From Paraburkholderia bannensis (GTDB lineage: Bacteria; Pseudomonadota; Gammaproteobacteria; Burkholderiales; Burkholderiaceae): a stretch of DNA of 64,000 bases. The position numbers and the translations under genes were made by a program. The stretch lies in assembly GCF_014200455.1 (NCBI RefSeq), contig NZ_JACHBW010000006.1, positions 289,167 through 353,166 on the forward strand, in the 5' to 3' direction. Shown here one piece after another: positions 1 to 9,076 of this stretch. Within the stretch, counting starts at the first letter, position 1; each line of letters opens with the position of its first letter. A model generated the notes under the pieces. The model did no database searches. It saw only the letters and a program-made list of their open reading frames with translations, and was not told the DNA's origin.

Positions 1-50
1 GCCCGGCGCGCGCGAGTCGAATCACGCGTTCCGTGCGGGCTGTTGCGACT

Positions 51-554
51 TTAAACCGCGTAGGTCTTGTCGTTCTTCGTCAGGCTCCATGCACCCTGAG
101 CGTTGCCGCCCTGGTTGCCGCCGATCTTCTGCTGCGTGTACTTCCACTGCACGGCAGCGTACTTGAGCGAGAACTCTTCGCTCGGCAGGCCTTCGCCCAC
201 CACGGACGGCGTGATGCTCGAAATGATCACGTATTTGAGCTTGACCTCAAGGTACTTGATGCGGTTGCCTTCACCGTCCGAACGCATGAAGTCGATGGTG
301 ACTTCGTCGAACGTCGTGCCGCCCGAAGCGTGCTGGTACAGCAGCGGGCTGACAACGTCGATGTCCTTGGTGAAACGCATGTCGGCGTGTTCGCAACGCT
401 CGGACGTGTGACCGCCTGCCGTCGAAGCCGTTGCCGAACGCGGCTGGAGAATCGAGTGATTCCACGAATCGATTTCGATCCAGTTTGCATGGTCTTTGTC
501 CTGCGACTCGCCCTTGATCGCAGGGTTACCGAATTTTAGGTAGATGTCCTTCAT
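51..554 (-). CDS. hcp: Hcp (TssD), type VI secretion tube protein
   Basis: Hcp forms the stacked hexameric rings of the T6SS inner tube and is secreted. The 167-residue product begins MKDIYLKFG and has the usual Hcp pattern of short beta strands: an early GESQDKDHANWIEI stretch, a middle section FTKDIDVVSPLLY, and a C-terminal half with LKYVIISSITPS and EEFSLKYAAVQWKY. Length and start (ATG at 554) match the Burkholderia T6SS-1 family. It is the last gene in this window of the leftward operon after tssB and tssC, with 237 bases separating it from tssC, enough for its own promoter. Hcp identity is certain; membership of one particular T6SS subtype is inferred from gene order. Confidence 0.96.
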   Translation of the reverse strand: MKDIYLKFGNPAIKGESQDKDHANWIEIDSWNHSILQPRSATASTAGGHTSERCEHADMRFTKDIDVVSPLLYQHASGGTTFDEVTIDFMRSDGEGNRIKYLEVKLKYVIISSITPSVVGEGLPSEEFSLKYAAVQWKYTQQKIGGNQGGNAQGAWSLTKNDKTYAV

Positions 555-791
555 TTCGTATCGCTCCCCATAAAGGTGGTGTGTACGGCGGTGACAGGCG
601 TGATGACTGTCCGCCAGATGGACCGCAACTCAAGCGCCAAGCCCGGATACCGTCGGAGCCCGCCCCGGATGCGTCAGGCGGCGTGAGTCACGACGGTTGA
701 CCCACGCGGCCCGTCTGTGCAGCTCCAGGGCGTCGCCTTGATACGCAACGCCCCGCTGCAACGATTTCTTTACGGCGTAATGCCGATGTCT

Positions 792-2291
792 TTACGAGCC
801 CGCCTGTTTCGGCAGATCCGCCACGAGACGCAGCGAGATCGACAGTTCGTCGAGCTGGAAGTGCGGGCGCAGGAACGCGACCGAACGGTACGAACCCGGA
901 CGTCCCGGAATTTCCGCGACCTGGATCGAGGCTTCGCGCAGCGGAAACTGCGCCTTCTGTTCCTGGCTTGCGTTGTCGTCCAGCAGCACGTACTGGGAAA
1001 TCCAGCGGTTCAGGAACACCTCGACGTTCTGTGCCGAAGCAAAGCTGCCGATCTTGTCGCGCATCATCGCCTTCAGGTAATGCGCCACGCGCGAAACCGA
1101 GAAGATGTACTGCAGTTGCGCGGAAAGCACGGCGTTCGCATTGGCGCTGTCGGTGCTGTACTTTTTGGCCTTTTGCACCGATTGGGCGGCGAAGAACGCG
1201 GCGTAGTCGGAGTTCTTGCAATGCACGAGCGGAATGAAGCCGAGGTCGCTCAATTCCTTTTCGCGACGATCCGTAATGGCGATTTCGGTCGGGCACTTGA
1301 GGGCAATTTCGCCGTCGTCGGTCTTGAAGGTGTGCGTCGGCAGATCTTCCACCAGACCACCGCCTTCCACGCCGCGAATCGCCGCGCACCAGCCGAAGTC
1401 GTCGAACGCCGCCGTCAGACGTGCGGCGAAAGCCCAGGCAGCATTGCACCAGAGGTACTTGCTGTGATCGGTGCCATCGACGTCTTCGACGAAATTGAAG
1501 CTTTCCACCGTCTGGCCGTCTTTCGGATTGAACGGCAGGCGACCAAGGAAACGCGGCAGCGTGAGGCCGACATAGCGCGAATCCTCAGAATCGCGGAACG
1601 ACTTCCACTTCGCGTATTCAACCGTGTCGAACACCTTGCCCAGATCGCGCGGTTTGCCGAGATCGGCGAACGATTCGAGGCCCATCAGTTCCGGCGAAGC
1701 CGAAGCGATGAACGGCGCGTGTGCGGCCGCGGCGACATGCGACATCTGTTCGATGAAGTACATGTCTTCGGGCTGACGCGTGATTTCGTAATCGCCGATC
1801 AGCGTGCCGAACGGTGCGCCGCCGAAGGTGCCGAATTCTTCTTCATAGACCTTCTTGAAGAGCGCGCTCTGATCGAATTCGACCGCGTTCTTGAAGTCGC
1901 GCACGACGTCGCGCTTGGGCGCGTGCAGCGCCTTGATCTTGATGGTCTGACCGGTATTGCTTTCCTTGACCAGATAATCGAGCCCGCGCCACGTACCTTC
2001 GAGACGCTGGAATTCCGGTGCGTGCATCACCGCGCTGAGCTGCTCCGAGATCAGGCGATCGAGTTCGGCCACGCGCGCGTCGATGGTTGCGGAAAGATTG
2101 TTCGAAACGACCACGGTGCCGTCGAGCACCTGATTCACGAGCTCGCCGATCAGATCCTTGGCGCGCGCGTGTTCCGAATCGGATTTCGCAACCTTGCTTT
2201 TTTCGACGATATCGTCGAGCAGCGAGGACGAAACTTCGGTTTGCGTGTCGTCGAAGGCCGCGCCTTGCGCGGCTGCAGTTTGCTGGTTCAT
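792..2291 (-). CDS. tssC: TssC (VipB/EvpB), type VI contractile sheath large subunit
   Basis: TssC pairs with TssB to build the contractile sheath that propels the Hcp tube. The 499-residue product has the family's normal length. It contains the recognisable EvpB stretches FQRLEGTWRGLDYLV (about residues 93-107), FGTLIGDYE, LPRFLGRLPF and the C-terminal SVSRVAHYLKAMMRDKIGSF and LRPHFQLDELSISLRLV. The ATG at 2291 lies 12 bases after the tssB stop, so the two are co-transcribed and probably translationally linked. Cytoplasmic; recycled by the ClpV/TssH ATPase, which is not in this window. A long open frame covers the same DNA on the other strand but has no coding character. Confidence 0.97.
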   Translation of the reverse strand: MNQQTAAAQGAAFDDTQTEVSSSLLDDIVEKSKVAKSDSEHARAKDLIGELVNQVLDGTVVVSNNLSATIDARVAELDRLISEQLSAVMHAPEFQRLEGTWRGLDYLVKESNTGQTIKIKALHAPKRDVVRDFKNAVEFDQSALFKKVYEEEFGTFGGAPFGTLIGDYEITRQPEDMYFIEQMSHVAAAAHAPFIASASPELMGLESFADLGKPRDLGKVFDTVEYAKWKSFRDSEDSRYVGLTLPRFLGRLPFNPKDGQTVESFNFVEDVDGTDHSKYLWCNAAWAFAARLTAAFDDFGWCAAIRGVEGGGLVEDLPTHTFKTDDGEIALKCPTEIAITDRREKELSDLGFIPLVHCKNSDYAAFFAAQSVQKAKKYSTDSANANAVLSAQLQYIFSVSRVAHYLKAMMRDKIGSFASAQNVEVFLNRWISQYVLLDDNASQEQKAQFPLREASIQVAEIPGRPGSYRSVAFLRPHFQLDELSISLRLVADLPKQAGS

Positions 2292-2303
2292 ATGTGCCCC
2301 GCC

Positions 2304-2873
2304 TCAGTCGCCCTTGGGTTCGTGGTCATCCGACTGCGCAGACTGATGTGCATCCGGCGCATCGACGGACGACTCCGTGCGCGTGCCGCCCGCGAGCGTC
2401 TGCAGGTGCTGCGTATTCGAAAGCACTTCGCTCAGCAGGTCTTCGAGCTTGTCGTTGCCCGCGAGCTTGTTGCGCAGGTCGGCGAGCTTGGAGCGCGCTT
2501 CCAGCAGACGGCGCAGCGGCTCGATCTGGGCCACCACTTCGTCCGGGTTGAAATCGGCCATCGACTTGAAGCGCAGATCGACGGCGAATTTGCCGCCTTC
2601 CGGGCTCAGGCGGTTTTCCACCTGAAACGCGGCGCGCGGCTCGATGCCTTTCATCACGTCGTCCAGGTTATCGCGGTCGATATTGATGAACTTGCGGTCG
2701 CGCAGCTTGGGCTGCTCGATTTCCGATTGACCGGCCAGATCGCCCATCACCCCGACGACGAACGGCAATTCTTTCACTTCGATCGCATCGCCGCGCTCGA
2801 CCTCGTAGGTCAGCTGGACGCGCGGCGGCCGCACTTTCTGCAAGCGCTTCTGGATGCTTTCTTTCTTTGCCAT
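2304..2873 (-). CDS. tssB: TssB (VipA), type VI contractile sheath small subunit
   Basis: Small sheath subunit that intertwines with TssC. The 189-residue product starts MAKKESIQKRLQKVRPPRVQLTYEVE, the characteristic TssB N-terminus, followed by the conserved LPFVVGVMGDLAG segment (about residues 37-49) and NIDRDNLDDVMKGI. The last 35 or so residues (TRTESSVDAPDAHQ onward) are polar and probably disordered. It lies between the TPR lipoprotein gene (63 bases upstream) and tssC (12 bases downstream) in one leftward operon, the usual order in Burkholderia T6SS-1 loci. Confidence 0.97.
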   Translation of the reverse strand: MAKKESIQKRLQKVRPPRVQLTYEVERGDAIEVKELPFVVGVMGDLAGQSEIEQPKLRDRKFINIDRDNLDDVMKGIEPRAAFQVENRLSPEGGKFAVDLRFKSMADFNPDEVVAQIEPLRRLLEARSKLADLRNKLAGNDKLEDLLSEVLSNTQHLQTLAGGTRTESSVDAPDAHQSAQSDDHEPKGD

Positions 2874-2936
2874 CGTCGGCTCCCTGCTTCTTGTTATCGA
2901 CTGATGCTACGTAGCGGTGTGGTTGCTCGCCGCGCT

Positions 2937-3608
2937 TTAACGCAGTGCGCTGAACGGGTCGGCACCGTTACCCGAAGCCTTCGCCGCGGGCGCTGCCGGA
3001 GCCGGCGCCGGTGCGGCGGGCGCTGCCGGCGCAGCGGCTGCGGCCGTATCGGCGCTGTCCTGCGCCTTGGGCGCGGCCTTTGCAACCCGCTTCACGAAAC
3101 GTGGCTTTTTGTAGGCCGGTTTTTTCTGCTCGGGCGGGAACAGCGAATCTTCGCCGAGCGTATCGCGCAACTGCTTTGCAAGCGCCTGGGCATCGGACTT
3201 TGCATCGCCTTGCAGCGAAGCGTCCTGACGCAGTTCGCCGAGCGATTCCGTCGCCACGCGCAAACCCGCCACCGCGAGCACGCTCTTCGCGCCGCGATCG
3301 GTCTGGTCGCGCTGCAGCGCTTCCTGCGCCGCGACGATCGCCTGACCATAGTGTTGCTGCTGGAACTGCACCTGCGCGATGCGCGACCACGGTTCTTCGC
3401 GCGTCGGGTCGGCGGCCGCGAGTTTCTGATAGGCCTCAAGCGCGTCGTTCTGATTGCCCGCCTTGGACAGCGCGTCCGCGTCGGCGAGCGCCTTATTGAA
3501 TGCGTCGGGCGATGCAGCGAGAGGATTGGTCGGGGTCGTGGTGCAGCCTGCCATTACGCCGCAAGCGATCGCAGCCCCCGTGAGCATCGAAAAGACCCGC
3601 TTTTTCAT
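2937..3608 (-). CDS. TPR-containing lipoprotein of the T6SS operon
   Basis: The 223-residue product has a lipoprotein signal peptide (KKR start, lipobox VMAGC with the acylated Cys at about residue 22). A helical tetratricopeptide-like region follows, with ALADADALSKAGNQNDALEAYQ and PWSRIAQVQFQQQHYGQAIVAA. The C-terminal third is rich in Ala, Pro and Lys and looks unstructured. It is the first gene of the leftward tssB-tssC-hcp operon, divergent from tssJ. Similar TPR lipoproteins occur at this place in Burkholderia T6SS clusters (I recall a TagM-like designation but cannot verify it). Proposed role: envelope-anchored accessory or scaffold of the T6SS. Lipoprotein and TPR calls are direct; the function is inferred from position. 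Confidence 0.8.
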   Translation of the reverse strand: MKKRVFSMLTGAAIACGVMAGCTTTPTNPLAASPDAFNKALADADALSKAGNQNDALEAYQKLAAADPTREEPWSRIAQVQFQQQHYGQAIVAAQEALQRDQTDRGAKSVLAVAGLRVATESLGELRQDASLQGDAKSDAQALAKQLRDTLGEDSLFPPEQKKPAYKKPRFVKRVAKAAPKAQDSADTAAAAAPAAPAAPAPAPAAPAAKASGNGADPFSALR

Positions 3609-3964
3609 CGTTCTTTCACCGCCATTTGATTTTTAATTCAAGGAGAGAAGCCAGAGTTTTACTTATCCCCCAGCGCGCGGGTATAGTACAGGCCAATTTT
3701 CTATAATTCAACTGGGTTTGAAAAGACAAAGAAAGAAAAAAGGTGGCTGAGTGGAAACGTAGAAGCCGCTGACAAGCGTTTGAACGGAAAATAAGGCAAT
3801 TATTGCCGGAATGGCTATTGAAGCCGCATTCAGAGAAGCAAAGTTTTCCGCATTTTATTAAAGCGAGCTTCACGGGGATAATGCTCACGCAATGCACTTC
3901 GCATTACCCGTGACCATGCGTATTTAACAAAGCTGGAGAGTCGGGCCTGAGGTCCGAGATAAAA
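3609..3964. promoter_or_regulatory. Divergent T6SS promoter region
   Basis: This 356-base gap separates the leftward TPR-lipoprotein/tssB/tssC operon from the rightward tssJ/tssK/tssL operon and must hold promoters for both. It is clearly more AT-rich than the flanking genes, with A/T runs near 3695-3760. I see no convincing gene and could not assign a specific activator site. Confidence 0.5.
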
Positions 3965-4591
3965 ATGACTGCGCGCATTATTCAAATTGCATCGATTACG
4001 GTCACGCTTTGCGCCACTGCTGCCTTGCTGGCCGGGTGTGCCGCGGCAGTGCCTGCGATTGGCAGCGCGGCTTCGGCCGCCCTGCAAGTCGTGGGTATCG
4101 GCAAGCCCGACGTACCGGACGCGCAAAAGCCGCCGCGCAATCTGGGCGTTACGCTATACGCCGCGCGCAATCTCAACGCCGCCACGGACAACAAGCCGCT
4201 CGCGCTAGTGGTTCGCCTCTACGCGCTCAAGGAACCAACCTCATTCCAGCAGGCGCCGTTCGATACGTTTACGGATCCGGCCAGGGAAAAAACCACGCTG
4301 GGCGCGGATCTGTTGAGCGTGCGCGAAATCACCCTGATCCCGGGGCAACGTTATAGCGCCACCGAAAAAGTCTCGCGTGAAGCGCAGGCATTCGGTATCG
4401 TCGCGTTATTCAGGGACCCGGCAATGCAGCGCTGGAAGTTCGCTTTCGATCCGGCGAAATCGGAGAAATCCGGCATAATGGTCGGGCTGCACAACTGCGC
4501 GATGACAGTGACGAGCGGCACGGTGATCCCGGTCGATTCGGCACAAATGGTGCAGCCGCTCAATCTTCTTTCATCGGTATCGTGTGGGTGA
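3965..4591 (+). CDS. tssJ: TssJ, type VI secretion outer-membrane lipoprotein
   Basis: TssJ anchors the TssJLM membrane complex to the outer membrane. The 208-residue product has a lipoprotein signal peptide with lipobox LLAGC (Cys at about residue 25). The transthyretin-like beta-sandwich features of the family follow: NLNAATDNKPLALVVRLYAL, FQQAPFDTF, then LIPGQRYSATEKVSREAQAFGIVALFRDP. This last section matches the TssJ signature around the loop that contacts TssM. The C-terminus is extended relative to the shortest TssJ proteins. It opens the rightward operon; tssK follows after 225 bases. Confident from motif order and neighbours. Confidence 0.92.
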   Translation: MTARIIQIASITVTLCATAALLAGCAAAVPAIGSAASAALQVVGIGKPDVPDAQKPPRNLGVTLYAARNLNAATDNKPLALVVRLYALKEPTSFQQAPFDTFTDPAREKTTLGADLLSVREITLIPGQRYSATEKVSREAQAFGIVALFRDPAMQRWKFAFDPAKSEKSGIMVGLHNCAMTVTSGTVIPVDSAQMVQPLNLLSSVSCG

Positions 4592-4816
4592 ATGACTGGC
4601 CTATGTTCGTGTTCGACAAGCAATATGAAGCGGGCCGCAAGCAACGCAATACGGATGCAATAGAAAGAAAGTAAAGCAGAATCAGGCAACAAACACGCAA
4701 CAACGAGGCAGCAAACAGTCGAAGTAGAAACGGCAGTCAACCGGACCACTTCAACCAACAATCCAGTCCGCCGGCTTGCATGGCGAGACACGATCGACGC
4801 ATAACGCTGAATCATC

Positions 4817-6163
4817 ATGAGCTATTCCTCGAAAGTGCTTTGGGGGGAAGGCCTGTTCCTCAGGCCTCAGCACTTCCAGCGGCAGGACGCCTATCACGAA
4901 GCCCGGCTCTTCGAATCGATCCAGGCTATCCAGCCATACAACTGGGGCGTGCGTTCGATCCGCATCGATCACGATTCGCTCGGCAGCAATATCCTGCGCC
5001 TGAGCGAACTGTCGCTGGTGTTCCCCGACGGCACGCTCTACTCCGCTCCGCAAGCCGACGAACTGCCGCCGCCAGTCGCGCTCGACGCGCTGCCCGAAGG
5101 CATCAACGAATTCACGTTCTATCTCGCGCTGCATCAGGTGCGCGAGAGCGGTTCGAATTACGCGGCCGATCGCAACGAAGGTTTCGTTGCGCGCTACGTG
5201 AGCGAACAGGCGAGCGTGGCCGATCACTACACGGATGCCGCGCAAGCCGACGTCACGTTCCTCAAGAACAACGTGAAGCTGGTCGCGCACACCGAACCAC
5301 GCGATCAATTGCTCTCGGTGCCGGTCGTGCGCGTGCGCCGCACCGCGTCCTCGGGTTTCGAAGCCGATGAAAGCTTCGTGCCGCCGAGCCTCGCCATCGA
5401 GGCTTCGCCGCTGCTGCATCAGCGCCTGCGCCGCCTGATCGACGCCTTGCAGGCCAAGGTCAACGCGCTCTACGGCTTCCATCGCGAGCCGACCAAGAAC
5501 ATCATCGAATTCCGCTCGGGCGACATTGCTTCGTTCTGGCTGCTGCATACGGCCAGCGGCGCATTCGCGACGCTTGCGCATCTATATCAGCATTCGGCGC
5601 TGCATCCCGAACGGCTCTATCAGGAACTGCTGCGTCTCGCGGGCCAGTTGCTGACGTTCTCGAAGAACCACACGCTCGCCGACCTCCCCGCCTATCGTCA
5701 CGACGATCCGGGCCCCGCTTTCGCGCGTCTGGATGCGATCTTGCGCGACCTGCTGGAAACGGTGATCTCCACGCAGTACTTCGCGATCGCGCTGGAAGAA
5801 GTGCGTGCGTCGTTCCATATCGGCCGGCTCGATTCCGGCAAGATCGACGACAAGACCACTTTCTATCTGGCCGTGTCCGCCGACATGCAGGCCGTCGATC
5901 TGGTGGAAGCCGTGCCCGCGCGCTTCAAGGTGGGGGCGCCCGACGACGTCGACAAGCTCGTGCTCTCCGCCATGCCGGGCGTGCGCCTCGTCTACACGCC
6001 GCAAGTGCCGCCGGCCATTCCGGTGCGTCCCGGCGCGTGCTACTTCGCGCTCGAATCGCGCAGCGCGCTCTATGAGCGCATGATTCAGGCGCAATCGGCG
6101 ATGGTGTATACGCCCTCGGGCATTAACGATCTCAAACTCGAACTGATTGCGGTGACGTCATGA
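4817..6163 (+). CDS. tssK: TssK, type VI secretion baseplate protein
   Basis: TssK links the T6SS baseplate to the membrane complex. The 448-residue product has the normal length and the family-defining N-terminus SSKVLWGEGLFLRPQHFQ. Other conserved segments are FTFYLALHQ, the central FWLLHTASGAFATLAHLYQH and the C-terminal PSGINDLKLELIAV. The ATG at 4817 directly precedes the conserved N-terminus, fixing the start. Its stop codon overlaps the tssL start (ATGA), indicating translational coupling. Cytoplasmic trimer in known systems. Confidence 0.97.
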   Translation: MSYSSKVLWGEGLFLRPQHFQRQDAYHEARLFESIQAIQPYNWGVRSIRIDHDSLGSNILRLSELSLVFPDGTLYSAPQADELPPPVALDALPEGINEFTFYLALHQVRESGSNYAADRNEGFVARYVSEQASVADHYTDAAQADVTFLKNNVKLVAHTEPRDQLLSVPVVRVRRTASSGFEADESFVPPSLAIEASPLLHQRLRRLIDALQAKVNALYGFHREPTKNIIEFRSGDIASFWLLHTASGAFATLAHLYQHSALHPERLYQELLRLAGQLLTFSKNHTLADLPAYRHDDPGPAFARLDAILRDLLETVISTQYFAIALEEVRASFHIGRLDSGKIDDKTTFYLAVSADMQAVDLVEAVPARFKVGAPDDVDKLVLSAMPGVRLVYTPQVPPAIPVRPGACYFALESRSALYERMIQAQSAMVYTPSGINDLKLELIAVTS

Positions 6164-6945
6164 GCAACGCGCCTTCCCTCTTTGGCGACGCACCGCCGCT
6201 GTCCGTCGCCCCGCAGACGCCGGCGAGCGATCCCGCCTATCAGGTGCGCTCGCTGCTCGATTTGCTGTACGACGGTTTCTTCATGCTGTTTTTGCTTAAG
6301 AACGGCCGCGAGCCCGGCGACGCCGCTGAATTCAGCGCCCGTGTGCAGCAGTTCCTGGGCGATTTCGAACGCGGCGCGAAGAAACTCAATGCGTCCGCCG
6401 AAGATGTCTATGCGGCGAAATTCGCATTCTGCGCGGCGGTGGACGAATCGGTGCTGTCCTCGCAGTTCAAGATCCGCTCGGACTGGGAGCGCCGGCCATT
6501 GCAACTCGCCCTTTTTGGCGAACAACTCGCGGGCGAAAAGTTCTTCCAGTACCTGGAAGATTGCCGTGCACGCGGCGCGGCGCGGCTGCAATCGCTCGAG
6601 GTTTTTCACATGTGCCTGCTGCTGGGTTTTCAGGGCAAGTACATGCTCGAAGGACCGGAAAAGCTCGCCTATCTCACGGCGCGCGTGGGCGACGAAATCT
6701 CCCATATCAAGGGCAAACGTGCGCCGTTCGCGCCGAACTGGCCGCTGCCAGATCAGGTCGCGCACCGCCTCAAGCGCGAAGTGCCGCTCTGGAGCATCGG
6801 CGCGGTGTTCGCACTGGTGGGCATTCTCGCGTGGACGGGGCTCAATGCCTGGTTGCGCGACAGCACGGTGCGTACGCTCGCGCCGTACACGAACATCGTG
6901 AAGCTCGGCCCGCAGTCGGCCAATCTCACGATTTCACTGCCGTAA
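6160..6945 (+). CDS. tssL: TssL (IcmH/DotU), type VI inner-membrane protein
   Basis: TssL is the inner-membrane partner of TssJ and TssM. The 261-residue product has a cytoplasmic DotU domain, with LLDLLYDGFFMLFLLKNG near the N-terminus, FAFCAAVDESVLSSQF, and FHMCLLLGFQGKY in the middle. One transmembrane helix follows (about residues 208-231, VPLWSIGAVFALVGILAW), then a short periplasmic tail. There is no peptidoglycan-binding OmpA domain, so this is the short form. The start overlaps the tssK stop. It ends this arm of the cluster: the next gene is an unrelated diguanylate cyclase on the other strand, and tssM is not adjacent. Confidence 0.95.
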   Translation: MSNAPSLFGDAPPLSVAPQTPASDPAYQVRSLLDLLYDGFFMLFLLKNGREPGDAAEFSARVQQFLGDFERGAKKLNASAEDVYAAKFAFCAAVDESVLSSQFKIRSDWERRPLQLALFGEQLAGEKFFQYLEDCRARGAARLQSLEVFHMCLLLGFQGKYMLEGPEKLAYLTARVGDEISHIKGKRAPFAPNWPLPDQVAHRLKREVPLWSIGAVFALVGILAWTGLNAWLRDSTVRTLAPYTNIVKLGPQSANLTISLP

Positions 6946-7020
6946 TTGCGCCGCCAGTTCGGCAAAGCAATCAATCGGGGGAGCGCGCTTCAAATGTACT
7001 GAAGCGCGCTTATGCCGTAA

Positions 7021-8067
7021 CTACGCCGTCACTACGCGGTCACGTCCCGTCATTTTTGCGCGATACAGGCTGGCGTCCGCCAGCTTGAGCCAGGCCGCGT
7101 GATCCATCATCGACTCGTCGCATTGCGCCACACCCACGCTCACCGTGCAGGGGCATTGACCGCCCGCCTCCTTGTTTTTCTCCCGCACCGTCGCGACGAA
7201 ACGCTCCGCAACCGAACGCGCTTCAGCCAATGTCGCGCCCGGCAGCACGATGCCGAATTCCTCGCCGCCATAACGCCCGATGCAGTCGCTCACGCGAAAA
7301 TGTTCGCGCAATAGCATCGCGAAGGCGCACAGCACGGCGTCGCCTGCCTGGTGGCCGCGCGTGTCGTTGACCACCTTGAAGTGATCCAGATCGAACAGCA
7401 GCAGTGACGACGCATACCGAGTCGCGCGGCAACGCTCGAATTCGTCGGCGAGCAGGATTTCCCATTGGCGGCGATTGAGCAGCCCCGTGAGACCGTCGGT
7501 GCGGCTCAGCCCTTCGAGCGTACGCGTCTGTTCCGCCAGCTTCCTTGAAATGCGATACGTGCTCCAGCCCAGCGCAATCGGATAGACGATCAGAAACGGC
7601 AGACACGCGACGATGGTGGCCATGCGCGTCTCGGGCTCGACGACGAAACCGAGGGTGAGCCAGCCAATCGCCAGCCCGAGCAGATGCGCGGCCACGCCGC
7701 GCAGGAACAGTCTCAGCCCGCCCGCCGCGATGTTGTCCATGCTCAGCATCACGAGGATCAGGACGCAGGGCAGCAGATTGAAACGCATCGCGACAACCCA
7801 GAAGCCGCCCATTGCCGCGTCGATCATCAGATTGAAGCGCTCGCCGCGATACGGCACGACACAGGCGTGCGCCGCGCGCCGCGCCACATGCGGCCAGATA
7901 AAGCCGTGAAAGACCAGCAGCGACCACAGGACTGCGCCGCGTTGCTGCTGCAGGAACACCGAAGCCACGCAGAAGAAACCCAAGGCCAGCCCCACCATGC
8001 GCAAACGCCACGTACGTTCGACAAAACGCCTGCCTTTGCCGGCCATGGGATGCGTACTCGGTTTCAT
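7021..8067 (-). CDS. MASE2-type membrane diguanylate cyclase
   Basis: Makes cyclic di-GMP from two GTP. The 348-residue product has an N-terminal integral membrane sensor (about residues 20-170, several hydrophobic helices, the layout of MASE2 domains). A short linker (about 172-187) leads to a C-terminal GGDEF domain. The active site is intact: RTDGLTGLLNRR at the domain start, FDLDHFKVVND for metal binding, and GGEEF (about 267-271). RVSD sits five residues before GGEEF and fits the RxxD inhibitory site, so product feedback inhibition is expected. It stands alone, convergent with tssL; a link to T6SS control is only suggested by proximity. ATG at 8067 is the likely start; a second Met at residue 8 is possible. 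Confidence 0.9.
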   Translation of the reverse strand: MKPSTHPMAGKGRRFVERTWRLRMVGLALGFFCVASVFLQQQRGAVLWSLLVFHGFIWPHVARRAAHACVVPYRGERFNLMIDAAMGGFWVVAMRFNLLPCVLILVMLSMDNIAAGGLRLFLRGVAAHLLGLAIGWLTLGFVVEPETRMATIVACLPFLIVYPIALGWSTYRISRKLAEQTRTLEGLSRTDGLTGLLNRRQWEILLADEFERCRATRYASSLLLFDLDHFKVVNDTRGHQAGDAVLCAFAMLLREHFRVSDCIGRYGGEEFGIVLPGATLAEARSVAERFVATVREKNKEAGGQCPCTVSVGVAQCDESMMDHAAWLKLADASLYRAKMTGRDRVVTA

Positions 8068-8467
8068 TGTTCGGATCGAATCCTGCCGGTAAGGGGTTCT
8101 GGGGCGTCGTAAGGCTTCGCAATGCTTCGTATTGCGCAGTCCTGCTCAACCTGCCGCGCCCGCTGCACGGTATGAAAGCGGAAAGCGGCCATTGTGCCAT
8201 TGCATGCGCCATGCGTAGAGGCGTTTTCAGACGCTTTTTCGCCGCTTGCGACAGCGCCTGTGACAGCCCGATGAAAGCGCCCCATTCCGCACGCCAAGTC
8301 CCGCCTTCTTACCAACCGTTACAGAAGCGACGCCGTCGTTGCACCTGTACGCGCGCTGACTTTCTAGAATTCCTCAGACCGTTGCGCGGCAAACCTGCCG
8401 AACGGTCGTGCCGCTGTTGAAACATCGATACCAATCGCGTGGAATATCACGCAGAACAGGAGTTCCT
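8068..8467. other. Intergenic region between the cyclase gene and the DUF4142 gene
   Basis: About 400 bases without a convincing gene; it must contain the divergent promoters of both neighbours. A ribosome binding site (aggagt) sits just before the DUF4142 start at 8468. I see no other clear element. Confidence 0.4.
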
Positions 8468-9016
8468 ATGATTCGCCTCTCGCTTGCAACGCTCGCCAGT
8501 GCTTCCGCCGTGGGTCTTCTCGCGCTCTCGATGAACGCCAAGGCACAAACCGGCGCGCCGGCCGCCGCCTCGCCGGAACTGCATGCCGCCGACAAAACCT
8601 TCATCTCGAACGGCACGCAAACCGTCGCGACCCAGCGCGACGCGGCCCGCATCGCAGACTCGCGCTCGACCGACCGCGAAGTGAAGGCCTTCGCGGAACA
8701 ACTCGTCGCCGATTATTCGAAGCTGTCTGATTCGATGCGCGCCGCCAGCCCGCGCGGCGTGGACGTGCCGCGCAACGATCCCGACACCGCGGTGATCGAC
8801 GGCATCAAGAATCTGCGCGGCGCCGATTTCGACAAGGCCTATATCGAACAGGTCGCGCTGGGCGGGCAGCAAAAGACGCTCTCGGCCTTCCAGGCGGAAA
8901 TCGCCTCGGGCCGCGACGCGGGCCTCAAGAAGGCCGCCAGCGCCGCTCTGCCTGTGATCCAGGCCGATATCGCCAAGGCAAAGGAGCTGGCCCAGCGCAA
9001 GCATATCGCGGGCTGA
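8468..9016 (+). CDS. DUF4142 family periplasmic protein
   Basis: The 182-residue product has a signal peptide ending near residue 26 (NAKAQ), followed by a four-helix ferritin-like DUF4142 domain. The domain shows KTFISNGTQTVATQRDAARIA, STDREVKAFAEQLVADY, and DFDKAYIEQVALGGQQ, where the second helix pair carries the usual dimer-forming acidic residues. The ATG at 8468 preceded by aggagttcct was preferred over a longer reading frame from 8408. DUF4142 proteins are secreted or periplasmic and often stress-linked; the biochemical role is unknown. A strong hairpin follows the stop. Confidence 0.85.
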   Translation: MIRLSLATLASASAVGLLALSMNAKAQTGAPAAASPELHAADKTFISNGTQTVATQRDAARIADSRSTDREVKAFAEQLVADYSKLSDSMRAASPRGVDVPRNDPDTAVIDGIKNLRGADFDKAYIEQVALGGQQKTLSAFQAEIASGRDAGLKKAASAALPVIQADIAKAKELAQRKHIAG

Positions 9017-9041
9017 ATACAGCGTTAGACGATTGACGACA

Positions 9042-9073
9042 GGCGCGGCGCTTTGCTGGCCCGCGCCTTTTTG
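9042..9073 (+). terminator. Rho-independent terminator
   Basis: The arms GGCGCGG (9042-9048) and CCGCGCC (9061-9067) form a hairpin followed by a T run. It ends the DUF4142 transcript and faces the convergent TMEM175-like gene. Confidence 0.7.
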
Positions 9074-9076
9074 CGC

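Noticed and set aside
717..3629. Very long plus-strand open frame opposite tssC/tssB and the TPR lipoprotein
   Set aside because: It is an antisense shadow created by the GC-rich codon bias: Arg/Gln/His-rich, no domain, and the opposite strand carries three unmistakable T6SS genes.
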